This document shows, piece by piece, positions 23,186 to 32,478 of a stretch of DNA of 64,000 nucleotides; position 1 is the stretch's first letter, and each line of letters opens with the position of its first letter. Source of the stretch: OPU3-GD-OMZ sp964515235 (GTDB lineage: Bacteria; Pseudomonadota; Gammaproteobacteria; Methylococcales; Methylomonadaceae); contig CAZEVO010000008.1 in NCBI GenBank assembly GCA_964515235.1, positions 1 through 64,000 of the forward strand. Direction: 5' to 3'. The notes beneath the pieces are model-generated. The model was not told the DNA's origin. It saw only the letters and a program-made list of their open reading frames with translations, and searched no databases. The translations under genes were made by a program, and so were the position numbers.

Positions 23186-24727
23186 TTAAACAGCTCCTTT
23201 TTGTGGATGCGATCGAATATCGGAAGATTTAATCTTATTAATTGCATTTATATAAGCTTTTGTAGAAGCAATCACAATATCTGTATCCGAGCCTAAACCA
23301 TTAACAATCTTACCATCTTGTTCCAAACGAACCGTAACTTCGCCTTGCGCATCCGTACCGTCAGTTATATTGTTTACCGAATAAAGTCTAAGGGCTGCAT
23401 GATTATCAACTAACTTATCAACAGCCCTAAGACTGGCATCTACGGCACCACTACCTTCTGCATCTGCTGAAACTTCACGATTCTTTATACTTAATGTTAC
23501 ATAAGCCACAGGCACCTCACCTGTCTCAGAACAGACCTTTAGACCTATAAACTTAATTTCATCTTCTGAAACAATACTGGCTTCAGAAATTAATGCCTGA
23601 AGATCTTCATCAAAAATATCATGCTTCTTATCCGCTAGTTGTTTGAATCGAAAAAAAACATCATTCAACTCTTCTTCGCCAGAAAAATCAATTCCAAGCT
23701 CACTCATTCGTGTTTTAAATGCATTACGTCCAGAATGCTTTCCTAAAACCATACGATTTTCTGACCAGCCAACATCTTCAGCACACATGATTTCGTAGGT
23801 TTCTCTATTCTTTAAAACACCGTCTTGATGAATACCAGCCTCATGAGCAAAAGCATTTGCTCCGACAATAGCCTTATTGGGTTGTACTGGGAATCCTGTA
23901 ATACTGGAGACTAGTTTAGAACAGGTTAAAATTTCCCGTGTATCCAATGTGGTTTCGCATGAGAATACATCCTGCCGTGTCCGTACCGCCATCACCACTT
24001 CTTCAAGTGAGGTATTGCCGGCTCTCTCTCCCAAACCATTAATCGTACATTCAATTTGTCTGGCACCATTAATGACCGCAGACAATGAATTAGCAACAGC
24101 TAAACCCAAATCATTATGGCAATGTACTGAAAATATCGCTTTTTCTGAATTAGGAATTCGTTCAATTAAATTCTTGATCGTTGCACCAAACTGCCCGGGC
24201 ACACTATAGCCCACCGTGTCTGGAATATTTAGCGTTGTCGCTCCTGCATCAATCACTGCTTCAAGAATACGACACAGAAAGTCTTCTTCCGAACGACCAG
24301 CATCCTCAGGTGAGAATTCAACATTATCAGTATACCGGCGCGCGCGCTTAACTGCTCTTACCGCATGCTCAATCACATCCTCCGGCTGCATTTTCAACTT
24401 CACCTTCATATGAATCGGTGAAGTTGCGATAAAAGTGTGAATTCTTGAGCTATTTGCATACCGGAGTGCCTCACCGGCACGATCAATATCTCTATCCAGA
24501 GCACGTGACAAGCCACAAACAGTACTGTCCTTAATCACTTCTGCTACTGCTTTTACAGCTTCAAAATCGCCAATACTTGCCGCAGGAAAACCAGCCTCCA
24601 TTACATCAACTTTCAAACGTTCCAAAGCCTTAGCTATCCGAACCTTTTCGTCTTTGTTCATTGATGCGCCTGGACTTTGTTCGCCATCACGCATTGTGGT
24701 ATCAAAAATTATTAACTTATCTTTCAT
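23186..24727 (-). CDS. leuA: 2-isopropylmalate synthase
   Basis: Condenses acetyl-CoA with 2-oxoisovalerate, the first committed step of leucine synthesis. The HMGL-like TIM barrel opens with IIFDTTMRDGEQSPG (6-20) and holds the metal motif HCHNDLGLA; the C-terminal LeuA dimer domain (after about 390) mediates leucine feedback. An ATG at 24742 is in frame, but GGAG five bases before the ATG at 24727 and the MKDKLIIFDTT opening favour the latter, giving 513 residues. Downstream of pssA on the same strand after 112 bases; the leuCDB genes are not in this window. Confidence 0.95.
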   Translation of the reverse strand: MKDKLIIFDTTMRDGEQSPGASMNKDEKVRIAKALERLKVDVMEAGFPAASIGDFEAVKAVAEVIKDSTVCGLSRALDRDIDRAGEALRYANSSRIHTFIATSPIHMKVKLKMQPEDVIEHAVRAVKRARRYTDNVEFSPEDAGRSEEDFLCRILEAVIDAGATTLNIPDTVGYSVPGQFGATIKNLIERIPNSEKAIFSVHCHNDLGLAVANSLSAVINGARQIECTINGLGERAGNTSLEEVVMAVRTRQDVFSCETTLDTREILTCSKLVSSITGFPVQPNKAIVGANAFAHEAGIHQDGVLKNRETYEIMCAEDVGWSENRMVLGKHSGRNAFKTRMSELGIDFSGEEELNDVFFRFKQLADKKHDIFDEDLQALISEASIVSEDEIKFIGLKVCSETGEVPVAYVTLSIKNREVSADAEGSGAVDASLRAVDKLVDNHAALRLYSVNNITDGTDAQGEVTVRLEQDGKIVNGLGSDTDIVIASTKAYINAINKIKSSDIRSHPQKGAV

Positions 24728-24839
24728 GAGAACTCCATTCATGAAGAAACTTCAGTATTAGACTGGAAAAAATGACCTGTGTTTCGAGGTGATTTCTTAT
24801 GACTTATGCAATACCCAGTACAGTTAATCGCATCAATAA

Positions 24840-25583
24840 CTAGCTCTTCTTTGCGACCCGCCTTTGCCGTGCTAAAAGCGCTACCACAGGACCTGAAACG
24901 GCATAACTCATCGCCATTAAAAATAACATGATTGCAGGTTCTGCAAAAATAATCCCGACTACCAACATCACACCAATTGTCACTACAAAGCTAACACGGC
25001 TTTTAACATCTATATCTTTAAAACTGTAATAAGGAAAATTACTAACCATTAGCAATCCGGTCATTATCGCTAGAAGTAGCGCAAAATATCTGAATGCACC
25101 CTCATCAAAACCAAAATTATATGCTTCGCTAATCCAGATATAACCCGCTATTATTGCAGCAGCAGGCGGGCTTGGAAGCCCTTGAAAATATCGCTTATCC
25201 GCAACTTCTAACTGCGTATTAAAACGCGCTAACCGCAAAGCACCGCCAGCGGCATGAACAAAAGCAGCAAACAAGCCGACTTGCCCAAGCTCGGAAAATG
25301 CCCATAAATAAATAATCAACGCAGGAGCAATAGCAAAAGAAGTCACATCTGCCATACTATCGTACTGCGCACCGAATTCACTTTGCGTATTAGTAATACG
25401 CGCAACACGCCCATCCATACCATCTAATATCTGCGCCACAAAAATCGCTGCTGCAGCTACCGCAAATTCGCCATGAATTGCTGAGACAATAGCATAAAAC
25501 CCAGAAAATATTGCCGCTGTCGTTAATAAATTCGGTAGCAAATAAATGCCACGCTGACGAATAGTAGGTTTTTTTGGTTTCAT
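24840..25583 (-). CDS. pssA: CDP-diacylglycerol-serine O-phosphatidyltransferase
   Basis: Membrane enzyme making phosphatidylserine, the precursor of phosphatidylethanolamine. The CDP-alcohol motif is complete: D57-G58, A61-R62, G71, D75 and D79. About seven hydrophobic segments span the 247 residues, with a basic C-terminus (RQRRVAKKS). This is the Gram-positive/type II form of PssA, unrelated to the E. coli cytosolic enzyme, and is often found next to ilvC or leuA in proteobacteria, as here. Confidence 0.94.
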   Translation of the reverse strand: MKPKKPTIRQRGIYLLPNLLTTAAIFSGFYAIVSAIHGEFAVAAAAIFVAQILDGMDGRVARITNTQSEFGAQYDSMADVTSFAIAPALIIYLWAFSELGQVGLFAAFVHAAGGALRLARFNTQLEVADKRYFQGLPSPPAAAIIAGYIWISEAYNFGFDEGAFRYFALLLAIMTGLLMVSNFPYYSFKDIDVKSRVSFVVTIGVMLVVGIIFAEPAIMLFLMAMSYAVSGPVVALLARQRRVAKKS

Positions 25584-25629
25584 ATTTTTTTTCTATATCA
25601 GAAAAACATTCTTAGTAAGAGGTCTAATC

Positions 25630-25660
25630 ATAGCAGGCAATTTATCACATTGCCTGCTAT
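25630..25660 (-). terminator. hairpin after pfp
   Basis: A perfect 12-base stem, ATAGCAGGCAAT (25630-25641) with ATTGCCTGCTAT (25649-25660), closes a 7-base loop 17 bases after the pfp stop. It is the right place for a terminator between pfp and pssA. No U-run follows on the minus strand, so it may end transcription weakly or protect the 3' end of the pfp message. Confidence 0.6.
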
Positions 25661-25677
25661 CTTTAGGCGCTCATAAA

Positions 25678-26907
25678 TTAGTGCTGTACTTCTAACCGCG
25701 CACCTTTAGTCTGCCCCAGTTCGTCTAACATTTCATTGAACCAGTCCAAGTCTAAATCAAACGGTTTCCCGCCTTTAATACGAGGAAACTCAATGGCTCG
25801 CAAGACATTATCCTGATCTTCATCATGCCCCATAACACCTGATTCGCCACGTAAGGCACATTCAACAGCTAAATCTGCACACGATTTAATTAAACGAATA
25901 TCCTCAGCGTTTGAAGCAGAAGCACGACCAAAATAACCTGACTTCTGAATCAGTGTTTTTTCTGCACCAATCATTTTAGAAAATTGTTCACCAAACCACT
26001 TTCCTGGATTAACCGCATCTAACTTAATATGACCGAATGCATCCCGAGGAACTTCTTCACCATTAGCCTGCATCTCTGCAACTATAGCCTCAACCCCTGC
26101 CCCTTCAGAAATAAAGATGTTAACACAATCCACATCATCCATAATGGCACGTAAACGCCTAGCTTCTTCTGCAAAATCTATTTCCATTTCTGGAATATAA
26201 ACACCATGCACATCATAACTATCACGATTTAGCCCTAAACTCGGCAACCATTGACGCTGCCCTATCAATTTCCGATATTCAAGTGCTGTTGCCGCTGTTA
26301 ACCAGCCACAATTTCGACCCATAACCTCATGAACAATCAACATTCTAGGGTTCGAGTTATTTTCTGCTACCACATTCTGAAAATAACGCGCTCCTTGTTC
26401 TGCAGCGGTCCAAGCACCGAGTGATTGCTTAATAGGGAAAACATCATTATCAACCGTTTTCGGCAAGCCTATAACCGTTAAACCGTAATCATTTTCCGCT
26501 AAGAATGCAGCTAAATCTGCCGCAGCCGTATTAGTATCATCGCCACCAATTGTGTGTAACACATCTACTCCATCCTTAATGAGTTGATCTGCCGCTACTT
26601 TCTGAGGGTCTTGCCCCTCTTCAACTAACCCTCGCGCCACACAGTCTTTAATATTAGTTAATTTGACTCGACTATTACCAATTGGTGAACCTCCAAAATC
26701 ATGCAATAGCCCTGCATTTTCTCTGACCTCATCTGTCACCGTATAATAATCACCCAACAATAAGCCTTTATAACCACTGCGATAACAAATAATTTCAATG
26801 GAAGGGTCAATTTCACTGTAACGTTCAATTAAACTCCCAATAGCAGAACTAAGGCAAGGCGCAAGACCACCTGCGGTTAGAATCGCAATCTTTTTTGGTT
26901 TACTCAT
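25678..26907 (-). CDS. pfp: pyrophosphate-dependent 6-phosphofructokinase
   Basis: Reversibly phosphorylates fructose 6-phosphate with pyrophosphate instead of ATP. Two residues mark PPi use: D124 in GGDDTN (121-126), where ATP enzymes carry glycine, and K150 in PKTVDND (149-155). The catalytic MGRNCGW segment follows. The 409-residue length fits the long group II PFPs of methanotrophs and related methylotrophs, where the enzyme also acts on sedoheptulose 7-phosphate. A hairpin marks its 3' end. Possible regulation is not visible. Confidence 0.94.
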   Translation of the reverse strand: MSKPKKIAILTAGGLAPCLSSAIGSLIERYSEIDPSIEIICYRSGYKGLLLGDYYTVTDEVRENAGLLHDFGGSPIGNSRVKLTNIKDCVARGLVEEGQDPQKVAADQLIKDGVDVLHTIGGDDTNTAAADLAAFLAENDYGLTVIGLPKTVDNDVFPIKQSLGAWTAAEQGARYFQNVVAENNSNPRMLIVHEVMGRNCGWLTAATALEYRKLIGQRQWLPSLGLNRDSYDVHGVYIPEMEIDFAEEARRLRAIMDDVDCVNIFISEGAGVEAIVAEMQANGEEVPRDAFGHIKLDAVNPGKWFGEQFSKMIGAEKTLIQKSGYFGRASASNAEDIRLIKSCADLAVECALRGESGVMGHDEDQDNVLRAIEFPRIKGGKPFDLDLDWFNEMLDELGQTKGARLEVQH

Positions 26908-26959
26908 ATCTTTTCAATCTTTTAATTAAATTTAAAACGCTTTCTAAATAATGTCAGAA

Positions 26960-26991
26960 GTAAGTCTTATACCAACATAATAAGGACTTAC
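26960..26991 (-). terminator. hairpin after ilvC
   Basis: GTAAGTCTTAT (26960-26970) pairs with ATAAGGACTTAC (26980-26991) with one bulged G around a 9-base loop, 14 bases after the ilvC stop on the minus strand. It probably ends the ilvBHC message before pfp. No clear U-run follows. Confidence 0.45.
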
Positions 26992-27005
26992 ATTTTCAAT
27001 TGTCT

Positions 27006-28022
27006 TTAATTTTTTGACTTATCTACGATCTTGTTCGCACTAATCCAAGGCATCATATCGCGTAATTCCTGTCCAACTATTTCAATCGGGTGCTCTGCAT
27101 TTAAGCGTCGCTGAGCTGTCATTTCCGGATAGCCTGTCTGCCCTTCCATAATGAATCGTTTCGCATAATTACCTTGCTGAATATTCTGCAAAGCCTCACG
27201 CATAGCGCGACGACTTTCATCATTAATGACTTTAGGCCCTGTAACATACTCACCATATTCTGCAGTATTTGAAATAGAATAATTCATATTTGCAACACCG
27301 CCTTCATACATCAGGTCGACAATAAGCTTCAACTCATGGAGACATTCAAAATAGGCCATTTCTGGCGCATAACCAGCCTCTGTCAATGTCTCAAAACCGG
27401 CTTTAACCAACTCCACCGCACCACCGCACAAAACCGCCTGCTCACCAAACAAATCTGTTTCAGTTTCATCCCGAAAAGTTGTTTCGATAATACCTGATCG
27501 CCCACCACCAATCGCAGAAGCATATGACAAACATATCGACTTTGCAGTTCCGGATGAATCTTGTTCAATCGCAATAAGGTCTGGAATTCCACCGCCACGG
27601 GTGAATTCTGACCGGACTGTATGCCCCGGTGCCTTAGGAGCAATCATAATGACGTCTAAATCAGCTCGAGGAACGACCTGATTGTAAAGAATTGCAAAGC
27701 CGTGCGCGAAAGCCAGAGCTGCGCCCTGCTTCAAATTCGGTTCAATTTCTGCTTTATATAGCTGTGACTGAAACTCATCTGGCGTTAACAGCATAACCAC
27801 ATCTGCCCCAGTCACTGCTGCTGAAACTTCCTTCACTGTTAAGCCTGAAGCCTCAGCTTTTGCTACTGATGCAGAACCTGCGCGCAAACCAACAACAACA
27901 TCAACACCAGAATCTTTTAAATTATTAGCATGCGCATGCCCTTGAGAACCATAACCAATAATGGCTACCTTTTTTCCCTGAATAACTGATAGGTCAGCGT
28001 CTTTATCGTAATAAACTTGCAT
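27006..28022 (-). CDS. ilvC: ketol-acid reductoisomerase (NADP+)
   Basis: Isomerises and reduces acetolactate or acetohydroxybutyrate in valine and isoleucine synthesis. The Rossmann motif G23-Y-G-S-Q-G28 and the metal-binding domain (DLFGEQAVLCGG, EAGYAPEMAYFECLHE) are intact. At 338 residues it is the short class I form, unlike the 491-residue E. coli enzyme. It lies 94 bases after ilvH; the gap holds no clear terminator, so the operon order is ilvB-ilvH-ilvC. Confidence 0.97.
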   Translation of the reverse strand: MQVYYDKDADLSVIQGKKVAIIGYGSQGHAHANNLKDSGVDVVVGLRAGSASVAKAEASGLTVKEVSAAVTGADVVMLLTPDEFQSQLYKAEIEPNLKQGAALAFAHGFAILYNQVVPRADLDVIMIAPKAPGHTVRSEFTRGGGIPDLIAIEQDSSGTAKSICLSYASAIGGGRSGIIETTFRDETETDLFGEQAVLCGGAVELVKAGFETLTEAGYAPEMAYFECLHELKLIVDLMYEGGVANMNYSISNTAEYGEYVTGPKVINDESRRAMREALQNIQQGNYAKRFIMEGQTGYPEMTAQRRLNAEHPIEIVGQELRDMMPWISANKIVDKSKN

Positions 28023-28116
28023 GTGTTTTCCTGTTTTCTCTTAAATTAACGTTAATCATAAGTAACTATCAAGACCACAAAAGCACTCAATAGTCTGTTG
28101 TTTATTTCTTTTACTG

Positions 28117-28608
28117 TCACAATATCAGGCTACCGGCTCCTCTTGGTAAGCCAGTTGCACCCGTCCGAACAATCTCGATAATATTATGCTGACTAATAGC
28201 TGCAACAAAAGCATCCAATTTCTCTGATGCTCCGGTCATCTCAATCATATAACTATTTGCAGTAACATCAATCACCTTCCCACGAAAAATATCCGCCATT
28301 CGCTTAATTTCTGCCCGACTACTCTGCTCAGTCTGAACCTTAATCAGCATCAACTCCCGCTCAACATGAACGACGTCGGCTAAATCAGTCAATTTAACAA
28401 CATCAATTAATTTATTGAGTTGTTTTATGATTTGCTCAATAACCTCGTCACTACCCCGGGTAACTAGCGTCATTCGTGATAAAGTCAAATCATCAGTCGG
28501 CGCAACAGTCAGCGACTCTATATTGTATCCTCGCGCAGAAAACAAACCCGAAACCCGCGATAACGCACCGGCTTCATTCTCAATCAAAATTGAAATTATA
28601 TGTCGCAT
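28117..28608 (-). CDS. ilvH: acetolactate synthase small (regulatory) subunit
   Basis: Regulatory subunit that stimulates the catalytic chain and confers valine feedback. The N-terminal ACT domain is typical (ISILIENEAGALSRVSGLF, residues 4-22, followed by RGYNIESLTVAPTD), and a second ACT-like domain follows from about 80. Length 163 matches IlvH. Its ATG shares one base with the ilvB stop codon (TAATG), so translation is coupled. Confidence 0.97.
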   Translation of the reverse strand: MRHIISILIENEAGALSRVSGLFSARGYNIESLTVAPTDDLTLSRMTLVTRGSDEVIEQIIKQLNKLIDVVKLTDLADVVHVERELMLIKVQTEQSSRAEIKRMADIFRGKVIDVTANSYMIEMTGASEKLDAFVAAISQHNIIEIVRTGATGLPRGAGSLIL

Positions 28609-30350
28609 TACGCCAACTCCCTATCGATAGGTGTTCCCGGCGCAACTCTTAAGCGCATATCATGATGCCCTTTACCAGCTTCAATCATCGGATAAACATT
28701 TTCTGTCTGATCTGTAATGATATCCAAAAATACGGTTCTATCTTTCATCGCAAACGCTTCTTCCAATGCCGAGGTCAGATCCTCTGGCTTATCAACCCGT
28801 ATACCAACATGCCCATAAGACTCCGCTAATTTAACAAAATCGGGCAGCGCTTCAAGATAAGAATGAGAATAACGACTTTGATAAGAAAACTCTTGCCATT
28901 GACGAACCATGCCCATATAACGATTATTCAAATTAATAATTTTGACCGGTGTTTTATATTGCTGGGCTGTCGAAAGCTCTTGAATACACATTTGGATACT
29001 TGCTTCACCTGTGATACAGGCAACATCAGCATCTGGATGCGCCAGCTTTACTCCAATAGCTGCTGGTAAACCAAACCCCATGGTTCCTAAACCACCCGAA
29101 TTAATCCACCGCCTGGGTAGGTCAAATTGATAAAACTGAGCTGCATACATTTGATGCTGCCCCACATCAGAGGTAATAAAAGCATTACCCGATGTAACCT
29201 TATACAATTGCTCAACCGCGTACTGCGGCTTAATCAAAGTGCTTTCTCGGTCATATCCCAAACAATCAACTGACTGCCACTCTTTAATCTGGTCCCACCA
29301 CGCAGCCAACACCTCGGCTTCGATTCTTTTTGGGTTCAAATTAATTTCAGCTAACAGTTGCTTTAAAACGATACCGACTTCACCGACAATCGGGACATCA
29401 ACCTTCACTGTTTTGGCTATAGATGCCGGATCAATGTCAATATGAATAATTTTGGCATAAGGGCAGAATTCCGTTAATTTACCTGTAACCCGATCATCAA
29501 AACGCGCACCAATAGCAATAATGACATCACTTTCATGCATTCCCATATTGGCTTCGTATGTACCGTGCATACCCAACATGCCGATAAATTGGGAATCGGT
29601 TGCAGGAAAAGCCCCTAACCCCATCAATGTACTTGTTACCGGATAACCCAGCAGGCGTGAAAAATCCCGCAACTCGTCACTTGCCTCTCCTAAAACAACA
29701 CCGCCGCCGCTATAAATCATCGGGCGTTTCGCTGATAATAATAAATCAACCGCTTTCTGAATTTGTACTGGATCGCCTTCTCGCGGTGGATTATACGACC
29801 GCATCATCACCGACTCCGGATATGTATAAGGAACCTTAACATTTGGATCAGTAATATCTTTGGGAATATCGACTACAACCGGCCCGGGACGCCCCGTCGT
29901 TGCGACATGAAACGCTTTTTTCATGGTCTCAGCAATATCAGCGACACTATTGATCAAAAAATTATGCTTAACGCAAGGCCGTGTAATTCCGACCATATCA
30001 ACTTCTTGAAAAGCATCGCTACCAATGACCGCCGATGGAACTTGTCCAGAAATGACCACCATAGGGATTGAGTCCATATAAGCTGTCGCTATGCCAGTCA
30101 CAGCATTTGTCGCCCCAGGACCTGATGTCACCAAAACTACGCCTGGCTTACCAGTAGATCGCGCATAAGCATCTGCAGCATGCGTCGCAGCCTGTTCATG
30201 ACGCACTAGAATGTGCTGCACATCATCTTGCTGAAAAATTGCATCATACAAATGCAATACCGCACCACCTGGGTACCCAAAAATTAAATCTACACCTTCG
30301 TCTTTTAAACACTGGACAACAATCTGCCCGCCACTCAGTTCCACACTCAT
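28608..30350 (-). CDS. ilvB: acetolactate synthase large (catalytic) subunit
   Basis: ThDP and FAD enzyme joining two pyruvates, or pyruvate and 2-oxobutyrate. The ThDP-activating glutamate is E52 in RHEQAATHAA. In the C-terminal ThDP domain the usual GDG is replaced by GEA (TGEASIQM), a variant seen in several proteobacterial enzymes, and the motif ends at the expected NLNN. Length 580 is normal. The symbol follows the ilvBHC operon; ilvI would serve equally, as the isozyme cannot be told by eye. The start ATG follows a GAGG site. Confidence 0.96.
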   Translation of the reverse strand: MSVELSGGQIVVQCLKDEGVDLIFGYPGGAVLHLYDAIFQQDDVQHILVRHEQAATHAADAYARSTGKPGVVLVTSGPGATNAVTGIATAYMDSIPMVVISGQVPSAVIGSDAFQEVDMVGITRPCVKHNFLINSVADIAETMKKAFHVATTGRPGPVVVDIPKDITDPNVKVPYTYPESVMMRSYNPPREGDPVQIQKAVDLLLSAKRPMIYSGGGVVLGEASDELRDFSRLLGYPVTSTLMGLGAFPATDSQFIGMLGMHGTYEANMGMHESDVIIAIGARFDDRVTGKLTEFCPYAKIIHIDIDPASIAKTVKVDVPIVGEVGIVLKQLLAEINLNPKRIEAEVLAAWWDQIKEWQSVDCLGYDRESTLIKPQYAVEQLYKVTSGNAFITSDVGQHQMYAAQFYQFDLPRRWINSGGLGTMGFGLPAAIGVKLAHPDADVACITGEASIQMCIQELSTAQQYKTPVKIINLNNRYMGMVRQWQEFSYQSRYSHSYLEALPDFVKLAESYGHVGIRVDKPEDLTSALEEAFAMKDRTVFLDIITDQTENVYPMIEAGKGHHDMRLRVAPGTPIDRELA

Positions 30351-30467
30351 ATCCTCAAAAACTGTATTTAATCACCCTCATCATTGTTTCTAACGCACAG
30401 ATACCTCGCGTACAAAACACATGCAAGAATATAAAAAACCACATCAATTTTATTACTGTAACCCTTT

Positions 30468-30496
30468 ATGATACTTGTTCCTTGTAAAATTGTCAT
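30468..30496 (-). promoter_or_regulatory. candidate sigma-70 promoter of ilvBHC
   Basis: On the minus strand ATGACA (30496-30491) and TATCAT (30473-30468) are separated by exactly 17 bases, each a 5 of 6 match to consensus. Transcription would start near 30461, leaving a leader of about 110 bases before ilvB. Confidence 0.5.
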
Positions 30497-30641
30497 TTGT
30501 AGACACAAAAAAACTTTATTTTCTAGCCTAACAACATCATTTTCTTTCCAAGAAAGATCAAAATGATACTATTCCCTCTCGTTCATTTATTCACTTATAC
30601 CACCAAAAAAGACAATTTAATCGCTGAATTAATAACTTGCT

Positions 30642-31523
30642 ATGACCATCTTCAGTCAAAAAACTAACGAGTCAGCAGCCGATCGACTCCGTTGCCTTCT
30701 CAAGAAACCGGAATTACTGACAATACCCGGATGTCACGACGGCATTTCCGCAAAGCTTTGCGAGCAAGCGGGTTTTAGCAGTGCTTTTATGAGCGGATTT
30801 GCAGTATCTGCTAGCCGCCTAGGATTACCTGACGCTGGCCTGATCTCATATGGAGAAATGCTCAATCAAGGACAAAATATCTGTAACGCTGTTTCGATAC
30901 CTATCTGGGGTGACGGCGATACCGGCTTTGGCAATGCCATTAATATCAAACGAACCGTTCAAGGCTATGCTAAAGCGGGGTTTGCCTGCATCATGCTTGA
31001 GGACCAGGTCGCTCCCAAGCGCTGCGGCCATACCCAAGGGAAATCTGTAGTCAGCCGCGAAGAGGCAGCAATGCGAATTCAAGCCGCAGTCGATGCACGA
31101 AATGAAGGGGCAGACATCCTCATTATGGCAAGAACAGATGCCAGAGCAACTCATGGATTAAATGAAGCCATCGCACGGACACAGCTTTTCCATGAAATTG
31201 GTGCTGACATTAATTTTCTAGAAGCCCCTGAAAGCTTTCAGGAAATGCAACAATATTGCCAATCCACTCCAGGCTATAAATTAGCCAATCTGATTGAACA
31301 TGGCAAAACTCCACTCCTAAGCCACGACAAACTACACCAACTAGGCTATAAGATTGCCGTTTACCCACTTACTTTACTCAACAGTTCCATTCAATCCATG
31401 CAACACGCCTTAACCGCACTCAAGAATGGTCACCCACCCACCGGACTCAACTTCAACGACCTGACAAAAACAGTCGGTTTTAACGATTATTATCAGGAAG
31501 AAAAGACCTATAAAACCGATTAA
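30642..31523 (+). CDS. isocitrate lyase/PEP mutase superfamily enzyme
   Basis: A 293-residue TIM-barrel enzyme. The metal motif is G90-D-G-D-T-G95, E120-D121 follow, and the catalytic loop is KRCGH (126-130), whose C128 acts as the general acid-base in isocitrate and methylisocitrate lyases. Candidates are methylisocitrate lyase, 2,3-dimethylmalate lyase and oxaloacetate decarboxylase. Methylisocitrate lyase is less likely because no prpC or prpD lies nearby; the closest look is to the proteobacterial oxaloacetate decarboxylase/carboxyphosphonoenolpyruvate-mutase-like group. It is divergent from ilvB and its stop is only 4 bases from the convergent DUF2797 gene. Confidence 0.82.
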   Translation: MTIFSQKTNESAADRLRCLLKKPELLTIPGCHDGISAKLCEQAGFSSAFMSGFAVSASRLGLPDAGLISYGEMLNQGQNICNAVSIPIWGDGDTGFGNAINIKRTVQGYAKAGFACIMLEDQVAPKRCGHTQGKSVVSREEAAMRIQAAVDARNEGADILIMARTDARATHGLNEAIARTQLFHEIGADINFLEAPESFQEMQQYCQSTPGYKLANLIEHGKTPLLSHDKLHQLGYKIAVYPLTLLNSSIQSMQHALTALKNGHPPTGLNFNDLTKTVGFNDYYQEEKTYKTD

Positions 31524-31527
31524 TTCA

Positions 31528-32343
31528 CTACATCTCCAAATTAACTTCATACCCTGAAAATTTGCGGATATTGATAACCCCTGTATCTAAAATCAAATAT
31601 TGCCCCTTAATCCCTTGCAGCACACCAGAAACCTCCACTTGCTTGTCAAAATTAAATGACTTTACTTTTTCAGGATATACCGATACTGGAAAATGAATAT
31701 CCACAACACTCCCAGCACCAAGGTATTCAATAGCATCTTGACTAAAGCCCTTCGCTACCCCATCCAATTCTTCCTGACATTCTGCAACGAGTCGATCACG
31801 AACAACGACCAAGTCTTCGTCACCTACCTGATTTTTCAACATCCGCTGCCAGTTTGTTTTGTCTTTAATACGCCTGGCCAAAACGACTTCAATAAGACCC
31901 GACAAATACCGTGATTTTACTTTAAAAACAGGTAACGCCTGAACGGCGCCCTGATCAATCCAACGAATAGGAATTTGTGAATTTCGCGTAATCCCTACTT
32001 TGACGCCAGATGTTTTTGCTAAATACACAAAATGGGGCTGCATACAAAATGCTTCTCCCCAATCAGGATCTCGACAAGTTCCTTGATCAAAATGACATTG
32101 CTCAGGCTTCATAATGCACATATCACACTGAGCTAACGAAATAAAACAAGGATAACAATGCCCCTGGCTATAGCTTTTCTTAGTCTGCCGACCACAATGT
32201 ACACAAAAAATATTACCGGTATGACGCATAACAATGGACCGCCCAATCAAAGTATTTAAATGAACCCCTTCATCGCCCAACTGCAATTGATAATCAACAA
32301 TGCTACCCAACTCAACAGTCATCTTTTTTAATTGTCCAAACAT
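31528..32343 (-). CDS. DUF2797 family zinc-binding protein
   Basis: A 271-residue protein with cysteine pairs CVHCGRQ and CYPC at about residues 47-70 and CDMC, CHF and C further on, suggesting one or two structural zinc sites. The central YLAKTSGVKVGITR segment resembles the start of a GIY-YIG-like fold, but I do not see a complete nuclease signature. The family is widespread in gammaproteobacteria and Actinobacteria without known function. Divergent from ppa. Confidence 0.82.
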   Translation of the reverse strand: MFGQLKKMTVELGSIVDYQLQLGDEGVHLNTLIGRSIVMRHTGNIFCVHCGRQTKKSYSQGHCYPCFISLAQCDMCIMKPEQCHFDQGTCRDPDWGEAFCMQPHFVYLAKTSGVKVGITRNSQIPIRWIDQGAVQALPVFKVKSRYLSGLIEVVLARRIKDKTNWQRMLKNQVGDEDLVVVRDRLVAECQEELDGVAKGFSQDAIEYLGAGSVVDIHFPVSVYPEKVKSFNFDKQVEVSGVLQGIKGQYLILDTGVINIRKFSGYEVNLEM

Positions 32344-32478
32344 ATCGCCTCTTAATAACTCAAAATAAACTCCAGTTTAACACCGGATAAAGACTAACAA
32401 TGCCAGTCAAAACAAGCTATCCTTTAACGCCTTACCAAACAGTGTTTTTTAAGTTTAATTAATAACTCAGGAATAAGC

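Noticed and set aside
23877..24413. Long plus-strand frames inside leuA
   Set aside because: They are antisense to a fully intact conserved enzyme and show no family features.
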